Of a DNA stretch of 64,000 nucleotides, positions 55,208 through 64,000 are shown one piece after another. A program made the translations under genes and the position numbers. The stretch's first letter is position 1. Every line of letters starts with the position of its first letter. The stretch comes from Elephas maximus indicus (taxonomy: Eukaryota > Chordata > Mammalia > Proboscidea > Elephantidae), in contig NC_064820.1 in assembly GCF_024166365.1 (NCBI RefSeq), positions 85,636,001-85,700,000 on the forward strand, in the 5' to 3' direction. Under the pieces are notes generated by a model. That model searched no databases. It was given only the letters and a program-made list of their open reading frames with translations, and had not been told where the DNA came from.

Positions 55208-56010
55208 TTAGGGTGAAAACGAAAGCACTAGGATGTTTGTAGTATACTGGTCTTTGTAACTTCCACAAAATGACTGGGTGGGGCTATGCAAATAAGGTAT
55301 TTATGACTCACCAAGGGGATTGGACAACCTGCTAATAATGCAAATAAGATGCATGGAACCCTAACAAGGGGACTGGTTAGTTCTGCCATCCTGTTAGGCT
55401 TAAAATGAGCCAATCTCAGAGGTTAGGAAGGGGATCTCACTACCACCAAGAAGAGGCGGGAACAGAGTGCATCCTTTGGACCTGGGGTCCCTGTGCTGAG
55501 AGCCTCTAGACCCAGGAGACGGAGAGAGCTGTAACACCATAGCTGGCAAGAAGCAGCAGCAGAGAAACGCTGGCAGCAGAACCAGGAAACCAGTGCGAGA
55601 TGGTGCGGTGGGCTTCCCGGCCCATGGAGCAAGGCAGCTACAGTGGATGTATCAACCGTCGGAGTGAGAGGGCTGAGTGCTTTTGGGCAGGAGGCATGCT
55701 GGCAGCGTGGGGTGCCTCTGGGCACTTGGTGCAGCTAGGCTTGCTGACCCATGTTGCGAGAGAGCTGAGCACCTTCAGGCTAAGGCTTATTGGTGGAGTG
55801 AGGTGCCTCTGGGCACTTACTGGTAGAGCTAAAGAGCTTTGTAACACTTGCCTGAGCAGGGCAGAAGGCAGGTGGAGGACCCAAGGGGGCCAAGAGCTGA
55901 GAAAGAGGACTGCCTGTGGGCATGGCCAAGAAGCTGTCCTGACTGAAGAACTGTATCCTGGGTTGTTCCTGATACTGAACTGTAACTTGTTACTTCTCTA
56001 ATAAATCCCT
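55208..56010 (+). mobile_element. MaLR-like LTR and internal remnant
   Basis: TGTTAGGGTGAAAACGAAAG near the start may be an LTR 5' end. The part from about 55440 (ACCACCAAGAAGAGGCGGGA, CATCCTTTGGACCTGGGGTC) matches the LTR 3' half seen at 18519 and 56011. The internal-type sequence that follows (CAGCAGAACCAGGAAACCAG) also resembles the internal part at 18930. ORFs here are incidental. Confidence 0.6.
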
Positions 56011-56531
56011 TGTCATGGATTGAATTGTGTCCCCCAACAACATGTGTATCAATTTGGCTAGGCTGTGATTCCTAGTATTGTGCGATTATCCACCATTTTG
56101 TCATCTGATGTGATTTTCCTACGTGTTGTAAATACTACCTCTATGATGTTTTTTTTATGATGTTAATGAGGTAGAATAGGTGGCAGTTATGTTAATGACA
56201 TAACTGGATTGTGTCTTGAGCCAATCTCATTTGAGATATAAAAGAGAGACGTGAGCAGAGAGATGGGGGACCTCATACAAACAAGAAAGTAGCACCGGGA
56301 GGATAGTGCATCCTTTGGACCTAGGGTTCCTGTGCCTGAGAAGCTGCTAGACCAGAGGCATATTGGTAACAAGGACCTTCCTCCAGAGCCAACAGAGAGA
56401 AAGCCTTCCCCTGGAGCTGGGGTCCTGAATTTGCACTTGTAGCCTACTAGACTGTGAGAGAATAAACTTTTCTTTCTTAAAGCCATCTACTTGTGGTCTT
56501 TCTGTTATAGCAGCCCTAGATAACTAATACA
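56011..56531 (+). mobile_element. Complete ERVL-MaLR-type LTR
   Basis: Begins TGTCATGGATTGAATTGTGT, CCCCCAACA and ends CCTAGATAACTAATACA, a typical MLT1/MST-like TG..CA LTR of 521 bp. Contains a possible poly(A) signal AATAAA at 56462 and a TATA-like ATATAAAAG at about 56236. It follows the internal remnant on its left, so it would be a 3' LTR. Confidence 0.78.
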
Positions 56532-56772
56532 TCGCCTAACTGTGAGTATAGTCTGTGAGTTCTGTGTGGCCACTGCAACAAATTATTGAACCTAGCAAAG
56601 ATGTAAAGAGTGCTGTGGAAGGGACCGCTGGTGTCATAACTGGTAAAAAAGGTTGGAGGGTAGACGTATGTCTGACCTCCACCTCATGGGAATCAGCCTT
56701 GGGCTGATGATCTTGCTTATCTCTCCTCCCCCCTTGTGAACTTAGAGGAGGTCTGATGCCACCATGCCATTT

Positions 56773-57976
56773 CTTAAAAAAAATTTTTATTGTACTTTAA
56801 GTGAAAGTTTACAAATCAAGTCAGTCTGTCACATATAAGCTTATATACACACCTTACTACATACTCCCATTTACTCTCCCCCTAATGAGTCAGCCTGCTC
56901 CCTCCTTCCAGTCTCTCCTTTCATGACCGTTTTGTCAGTTTCTAACCCTCTCTACCCTCCCATCTCCCCTCCAGACAGGAGATGCCAACAGTCTCAAGTG
57001 TCCACCTGGCACAAGTAGCTCACTCTTCATCAGCATCTCTCGCCAACCCATTGTCCAGTCCCTTCCATGTCTGATGAGTTGTCTTCGGGAATGGTTCCTG
57101 TCCTGGGCCAATAGAAGGTTTGGGGACCATGACCACCGGGATTCTTCTAATCTCAGTCAGACCATTAAGTATGGTCTTTTTATGAGAATTTGGGGTCTGC
57201 ATCCCACTGATCTCCTGCTCCTCAGGGGTTCTCTGCTATGCTCCCTGTCAGGGCAGTCATCGGTTGTGGCCGGGCACCAACTAGTTCTTCTGGTCTCAGG
57301 ATGATGTAAGTCTCTAGTTCACGTGGCCCTTTCTGTCTCTTGGGCTCATAGTTATCGTGTGACCTTGGTGTTCTTCATTCTCCTTTGATCCAGGTGGGTT
57401 GAGACCAATTGATGCATCTTAGATGGCCGCTTGTTAGCATTTAAGACGCCAGACACCACATTTCAAAGTGGGATGCAGAATGTTTTCATAATAGAATTTA
57501 TTTTGCCAATTGACTTAGAAGTCCCCTTAAGCCATAGTCCCCAAACCCCCACCCTTGCTCTGCTGACCTTCGAAGCATTCAGTTTATCCCGGAAACTTCT
57601 TTGCTTATGGTCCAGTCCAGTTGAGCTGACCTTCCCTGTATTGAGTATTGTCCTTCCCTTCACCTAAAGTAGTTCTTATCTACTAACTAATCAGTGAATA
57701 ACCCTCTCCCCCCTCCCCCCCCCGTTGTAACCACAAAAGAATGTGTTCTTCTCAGTTTATGCTGTTTCTCAAGATCTTATAATAGTGGTCTTATACAACA
57801 TTTGTCCTTTTGCATCTCACTAATTTCACTTGGCATAATGCCTTCCAGGTTCCTCCATGTTATGAAATGTTTCACAGATTTGTCACTGTTCTTTATTGAT
57901 GTGTAGTATTCCATTGTGTGAATATACCATAATTTATTTAACCATCATCCATTGATGGACACCTTGGTTGCTTCCA
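56773..57976 (-). mobile_element. L1-E: 5'-truncated L1 with 12-bp target duplication
   Basis: The 3' terminus (AAAAAATTTTTATTGTACTT on plus) is at 56775, the 3'UTR follows, and the ORF2 C-terminal end (about 57780-57976) is cut off. ACCATGCCATTT flanks it at 56761-56772 and 57977-57988. The G-rich 3'UTR tract is at 57701-57723. Subfamily close to L1-C and L1-D. Confidence 0.95.
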
Positions 57977-58067
57977 ACCATGCCATTTTTAAAGTGCTCA
58001 TTTTGATGTCATTAATATTTGCTATAAGCCATAAGGCAAGATAATTTTGCTACAATAGCAGGGGTTG

Positions 58068-58282
58068 AGGAGTCCCTCGGTGGTTCAAACAGTTAATGCC
58101 CTTGGCTGCTAACTGAAAGATTGGTGCTTCCAGTCTACCCAGAGCACCTTGGAAGAAAGGCCTGGTGATCTACTTCCTCAAAATCAGCCGCTGAAAACTT
58201 TTTGGAGCATAGTTTTACTCTGACACATACAGGGTCACCATGAGTTGGAACTGACCCAACAGCAACTGTTTTTTTTTTTTTA
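58068..58282 (+). repeat. AfroSINE, long type
   Basis: GAGGAGTCCCTCGGTGGTTC, CTAACTGAAAGATTGGTGC, AGGCCTGGTGATCTACTTCC, GGGTCACCATGAGTTGGAAC, then a T-run. Confidence 0.94.
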
Positions 58283-58319
58283 AAGCAGGGGTTGGGGGAG
58301 TAGTAAGTGGTATCTGTAG

Positions 58320-58520
58320 GGGACCTTCTGTGTGCCAGACGGTTTACATATAAAATTAATTCTAAAAGTCACTTCTAGAAGTAGTCATCACTAATCCCAT
58401 TTAGCAAGTAAGAAAACTGAGGTTCAGAAAGGTCTGCTTGTAACCTGCCTAAAGCTAAAAAGTTAATATGTGCCACAGCAGGTATCAGGAAGCCAGGTCA
58501 GGCAGTCTTTGCTAAGCCAA
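58320..58520 (-). repeat. MIR SINE
   Basis: TAAGAAAACTGAGGTTCAGA and flanking text match the reverse complement of the MIR core (GATGAGGAAACTGAGGCTCA type). Confidence 0.65.
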
Positions 58521-58764
58521 GTGTGAGGGGAGGGAATTGCAACTTTAAGAAGAGGAGGAAGTCTTAATCACCATGGAGAACATGCTAGTTCAGACCGTAA
58601 AAAGTTATTATGCCATTAAATGTTAGATCATTTTTCATAGGCTGAAGATAATTTACAACATCTTATATCATATAGGCAATTTTGGGTTTTCTGAAGAGGT
58701 AGTCAAAGCTGCAGCATAGGAGTAAAACTTCCGTTTTCCCCTTGTGTTTCCAATGACTTTTTTT

Positions 58765-59360
58765 TTCAGCAGCTTTGTTGAGATATAAATCACATACTAT
58801 ATAATTCGCTCTCAAGTGCGCAGTTGGGGGGTTTTTAGTATGTTCACGGAATTGAGCAACCATTGTCACTATCTAATTTTATAGCATTTTTATGACCCCC
58901 AAAAGAAAACTTGTGCCAGTTAGCAGTCATTTCCACTTCCCCCCCAATACTCCCAGCCCCTGGCAGTCACTAATCTACTTTCTGTCTCTGTGGATTTGCC
59001 TATTCTGGACATTTTACGTAAATTCAATTGTACAGTATCTGGCCTTTTGTGTCTAGCCTCTTTCACTCAGCATGATGTTTTCAAGGACTGTCCACTATCG
59101 TAGTATATATCAGTATTTCATTTCTATTTATGGCTGAATAATGTTCCATTGTATGGATCTACCACAATTTGTTGGTCCATTCATCATTCGATAGATATTT
59201 AGGTTGTCTCCCCTCTTTGGCTGTTATGAATAATGCTGCTATGAACGCTTCTGTACATGTATTTGTATAGACATACTTTCATTTCTCTTGGGTGGAATTT
59301 CTGGGTCATATGATAACTTCATGTTTAACAATTTGAGGACATGCCTGTTTTCCAAATGAG
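58765..59360 (-). mobile_element. Old L1 (L1M-type) 3' part
   Basis: TTGTTGAGATATAAATCACA, TCTTTCACTCAGCATGATGT, TAATGTTCCATTGTATGGAT and CTGGGTCATATGATAACTTC read as the reverse of the L1 ORF2 end and 3'UTR. Confidence 0.82.
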
Positions 59361-60282
59361 GTTCATAACATTTCTTTTAAAGTTACAATGTAGCTATCTA
59401 GACAGCTTTTGAAAAGCATTTTACCCCCATCTTATAAAGAAAGTAAGTTATCCAAAATAAGTAGTATATGGCAGTAAATTTTGGGTTTACCTTGAAGATT
59501 CAATTTCCTCCTACATTTAGCGGGGTGATAAAAACTGGCTCTCTCTAAAAGGCTTGCATAAGTAATGGTAATTTACATGTATACACCCATGCCCTTTTAT
59601 TTAGGACTAACAGTACTTGCCACACAGCAGGTGCTCAGTATGTGCGTGGAATTGGCCAGCGAGTAGGAAAGCAGAAGGAAGGACAAAAAATGAACTCTAA
59701 AATTTTTTATTAACTAGTGTATTTCTCGGCATACTTCATAATGAAGACTTTAAATTTTCTCTCTGCCTTTTTTAAAAAAGGGAAATACGCCAGTAAATGT
59801 TATATATAAACACATTAGCAACCAAACCCAATTACATACACCCCTCAGGGGGGTCATAAAGAAGAAATTAGACTCATCATTTGAGGAGAACTGCTGGCTC
59901 AACTGAATATCCCCCCTACTGAGATTTCTTTATGTTTTTTTTTAGCTCAAGCTAGCCATAAATAAACTTGAGTAGTATTCAAGAAAATGCTATTAAAGAG
60001 TCTCTGGGAATAGCAATATAGTCTGTGAATTTGGATTCTACCAAATAAAGAGATAATAGAATATCCTAGCAACCAGGAGAGAGAACAGCAGGAAGAGGCA
60101 GATGGTAAGATGCACAACATATTCACCATCGCCACAGGCCTTCAACGTAAATATCCTGGTACACTTTTCTCATAGGTTTGTACCTATGCCATTCCAGGAG
60201 GGATATGGAGAAAATCTCTTCTGTGAGCCTGAATCCCTTAGTCTATGGCTGTGGAATGTTTTTTACCTTCACAAGGTATGAT

Positions 60283-60735
60283 GGTCTTTTTTTAAAAAAA
60301 ATTATTTTATCAGTCTAGCTAAAGGTCTGTCAATTTTATTGGTCTTTGCAAAAAACCAATTTCTAGTTTCATTGGTTCTCTCTCGTTTTTCTGTTCTCTA
60401 TTTCATTTATCTCTGATCTTTGTTATTCCCTTTGAGTTGGCTTCACTCTGGTTTTTCTAATTCAAATCGTAAAGTTATTGACTTGTGATCTTTTTTCCTT
60501 TTTAATCTAGGGGTTTATAGCTATATATTTTCCTCTGAGCACCACTTTTGCTGCGTTCCCGTAAGTTTTGATATATCGTACTTTCATTTTCATTCAAATT
60601 TTAAGTATTTTCCAATTTCTCTTGTGATTTCTTCCATGGCCAATTGGTTGTTTAATACTGTGTTAAGTTCCATGTTTTTTTTTTTCAGTTTTCTTTTCGT
60701 TATTCATTTCTAATTTCACCCATAATGGTCTTTTG
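60283..60735 (-). mobile_element. Old L1 ORF2 fragment (endonuclease-RT linker)
   Basis: CTAAAGGTCTGTCAATTTTA, TCCTCTGAGCACCACTTTTG, CTGCGTTCCCGTAAG and GGCCAATTGGTTGTTTAATA align with the same part of L1-A at about 2880-3330, strongly diverged. Confidence 0.75.
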
Positions 60736-60754
60736 ATGTAGCTAGGCTATAGCT

Positions 60755-61102
60755 CCAGGTTATTCAATCAAACACTAATCTAGGTGGTTGTGACGGTATT
60801 TTGTAGATGTGATTAAAGTCCACAACGAGTTGACTTAAAGTAATGGACATTATCCTAGATAATCTGAGTGGGCCTGATTCAATCAGTTGAAAGGCCTTGA
60901 AGAGCAGAGCTGAGACTTCCTGAAGAAAAAAGTTCACTTGTGGACAACACTGTTATCCTGTGCCCAAGAGTTTCCGCCTGCTCTTCTTGATAGCTTAGCC
61001 TACAGACGTTGTCCTTGCTTAGTCTGCCCCCACTATCACATAAGCGAATTCCTTGCAATGAACCACTGGTCCTGCATCTTTGGTTGAACCCTGACTGATA
61101 CA
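60755..61102 (+). mobile_element. ERVL-type LTR fragment
   Basis: GTAGATGTGATTAAAGTCCA, GAGTGGGCCTGATTCAATCA, GTTGAAAGGCCTTGAAGAG and a GAACCCTGACTGATACA end are features of old ERVL-type LTRs. Confidence 0.5.
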
Positions 61103-62056
61103 TATGCTTGTTCTCAATCAAGTAGTGCCCTAGGGTGCTGCATCCCTTTTTTGTTATTAGGGTATGGAAGAACAATTAGCATGCCAATCCCAGATTTTTC
61201 CTAAAGCTCTAATTCAGTTCTACCCTCACCTCCTCCCCCCTACCAAAAAAAAAAAATCCCTGAGGTTTAGTAAATTATTTTAGTGGGTTAGCACCAACTT
61301 TTTTTTTTTTTTTTTAAAGAAACAGAACAGAAATCATCACACGTAGGGTAAATATCACAGAAGCTTTGGCCAAGGTCAAAACAATAGTGTTGACATGCCC
61401 TTAAATACCCCCATCCCACAGGGCATAGCATTTCCAGGCACCTGGAACTATCTACTCCAAGGCTAGATAGGAGGATAGGTAAATCCTAGTAGAGGCCCAC
61501 TGAACACTCCCTTTGCCGAGGATCCTTAGGGCCACTTCAAAAATTGTTTTCCGTTAGACACAGGGTAGAGAACACAAGTATAATTTGAGTGCTGTGGTTA
61601 ACTATGAATAATAGGGCACATAATTTTGACCAGTTTCAGTCCAGTCTAACATTTACATCTTATTGCATTTAGGGCTGGGCCCAGAGAGGGGATAACCTCT
61701 TAATTTTGACAGGTCCCTAAACAGATGTATTTTGATTTTATGTGAAACTAGAAAAAGTTATTAATTACACTATGCAATTGATACTTGAATCTACCGAATA
61801 ATGGTTCAAGGAAACTTCCAATCTATTACTACAATGAGATTTAATGTTTAATGTAACTTTTCGAGGTTATGCAACCAGAATAAGTTACTGTTATGTGGCA
61901 TAAATTTCTGCTCATTCATGTCCTATAATCACTTTATTGATATTAAGCAGCTTCATCAATAGCTACTTTTCACCTATTTCATTTTGTCACACACTGACCT
62001 CCTCTGTAAGAAAATGGACACAATATTCTTGCAGTAAATATATACGATGGTACTTA

Positions 62057-62377
<321 letters not shown>

Positions 62378-62682
62378 TTAAGACTGTACCCTTTTAAAGG
62401 CAGAAAACTTGTGAGACCCAGAAAAACAAGGCAGTCCCCTTAAGCTCCATCTCTTACAGGATTCACTGTATCTTAGGTGTACACACACACACAAATATAT
62501 ATTACATATATATAAATACATGTAATATATATTTGTTCGACTCAACGGCAGTGAATTTTTTGAGTATATATATTTATAAAAAAATTTTTTTTTTTTAATA
62601 TATAAAACTGTTCTAGTGACATCTAGTGGATCTGCTTTAAAAAAATAAAAAAATTACATCTATTAGCCATTACCTAAATTTT

Positions 62683-62896
62683 GCTGTTCATTGCCTTTGA
62701 GTCAATTCCAACTCACGGTGACCCCATGTGACCCCACGTGTACAGAGTAGCACTGCTCTGTTGGGTTTTCAAGGCTATGACTTTTCAGAAATAGATTGCC
62801 AGGTCTGTCTTCTGAGGCACCTCTGGGGGGGTTTTAACTGCCAACCTTTTGGTTAGTAATCCAGCATTGAACCATTTGTGTCACCCAGGGATTCCC
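62683..62896 (-). repeat. AfroSINE, long type
   Basis: TTCATTGCCTTTGAGTCAAT at the tail, GCCAGGTCTGTCTTCTGAGG in the middle module, TGTGTCACCCAGGGATTCCC at the head. CATGTGACCCCACGTG shows a small local duplication. Confidence 0.92.
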
Positions 62897-63394
62897 TTTT
62901 TATACACATAGCTTCCATTTTTGGTTTAATTGCATAGGAGAAAAAGACCTTGAGAGTCAGCTATCTGGATCCAAGGAACATGAATATTTCTATGATATAT
63001 TCTGAGAGATCACCGAAAGCAATGCACAAGTGTGTGTCCTTAAAAAGTCACCAGCATTAGTTTTATTTTATTTGAACCAAACACTAACATTTATAAGCTT
63101 CAACTAGTAAGACTAAGCATTTTTCTACATTTTGGTTTACTATTCATAACCTAATGTTACTTCCGAATATTGGAATTTTTTTTCCTTTAAGATTTAAAAC
63201 AAACAAAAAAATTCATGTGACTTCTAATTCATGTTATCTCTTATACAATATGCATTCCACTTGCTATGGCAGAGCTTTAGGTTTTGAATAAGGAGATATT
63301 AACTATGAACAAAATAGAGCCAAATGATGAGAGAAATGATAACAGACCTGGCCTAACAACTAAGGTGCAGGTACTGAGTGAAAGACATACGGAG

Positions 63395-63450
63395 ACAGTT
63401 AAACAAACAAACAAATATATAGTTAGATACATAGATAGATAGAGAGTCAA
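63395..63450. repeat. Simple repeats (AAAC)n and (ATAG)n
   Basis: AAACAAACAAACAAATATAT followed by ATAGATAGATAGAGAG and purine-rich sequence. The 69-residue minus-strand ORF over it is an artefact. Confidence 0.85.
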
Positions 63451-63977
63451 AGAGATAGAGAAAGAAATGACACTTTTGGTACTCATTTGTTTATCTAAGA
63501 AAAACTATATTTACTGATAACCAGGAACAGATCAGGAACTGGATGCTTTCCATATTACCAGACCATATTTAGGATTCCTTAGCTTCCAGGGATTTCCGTC
63601 TTGTCTCTACCTGTGACATAAGAGCCAAATCAATGGGTCTTGTCTCTGTCCTGTTAAAGTTCTGCAGCATCTGCTCCTTTCCGAGGTACTGTTTCAGCTT
63701 ACTTTATGGCTCTTGTCCCTGTTTACAGATGCCTCTCAAGTTTTAAATGGGGTCTCCTTCCATCCCCATATTCTTGTCCTTGGTCATCCTCTTTTCTCCA
63801 GTAGCTGAATTCACGTAGTTCCCTGTGTCTGACATTATCCTGGATGTCTTTTGGGCACCTCAAAACTGTCATCATCACAGTTGAACACTTTTTTTTTCCA
63901 TTCCTTTATTTTCATGTCACTCAGACTCTGAAAGTGAAAACCTAGGAGTTCATCTTTGATGCCTTCCTGCGTCACCT

Positions 63978-64000
63978 TTGGAAACCCTAGTGGCATAGTG
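63978..64000 (+). repeat. AfroSINE start, cut by the window edge
   Basis: TTGGAAACCCTAGTGGCATA, GTG matches the first bases of the short AfroSINE (GGAAACCCTGGTGGCGTAGTG at 29896). Confidence 0.75.

Noticed and set aside
55600..56001. 133-residue ORF as a possible secreted or small protein
   Set aside because: It is inside MaLR-like internal sequence beside an LTR; no start context or conservation evidence.

Overview
The window is nuclear DNA of an afrotherian mammal, most likely an elephant (Proboscidea); hyrax or manatee cannot be excluded from sequence alone. The main evidence is about twenty copies or fragments of the afrotherian tRNA-type SINE (AfroSINE; head 'gagccctggtggc', tail 'gggtcgctatgagt'), two RTE-type LINE copies whose 3' ends share that tail, young L1 elements, and older eutherian repeats (L2, MIR, ERVL-MaLR, ERVL, MER5-like).

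One host gene is recognisable: DHFR (dihydrofolate reductase), on the minus strand. Coding exons 3 (62058-62163), 4 (51550-51676), 5 (48516-48631) and 6 (45682-45760) are all present. All four have exactly the exon lengths I recall for human DHFR, canonical splice sites and one open frame to a TAA stop. Exons 1 and 2 lie beyond the right edge. The roughly 45 kb below the gene is intergenic and I find no other host gene there.

Layout. 1-6783: a degenerate L1 (L1-A) with an intact 5' end and a 3' end beyond the window. 6784-17849: mostly old repeats (a MER5-like DNA transposon split by an old L1, old L1 fragments, AfroSINEs), one palindromic repeat (13509-13916) and a quiet, possibly unique island (13917-16334). 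17850-33620: a nested stack. An older L1 (L1-B) contains a full-length, nearly intact younger L1 (L1-C, 20396-26927, 15-bp target-site duplication), a 5'-truncated L1 (L1-D) and an AfroSINE, and carries a MaLR segment where its ORF2 end should be. 33621-45000: AfroSINE, LTRs, a second copy of the palindromic repeat (36466-36845), two RTE LINE copies and a decayed ERVL pol region. 45000-64000: the DHFR 3' half, its introns filled with SINEs, L1s, L2, MIR and LTRs.

I see no bacterial-type system, CRISPR array or new protein-coding system. The least explained structure is the repeat at 13509-13916 and 36466-36845, which has three copies of one arm, the last inverted. All calls come from reading the sequence; no alignment, repeat-library or database search was run. 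Human DHFR comparisons and repeat family names are from memory. Boundaries of old repeats are good to a few tens of bases.
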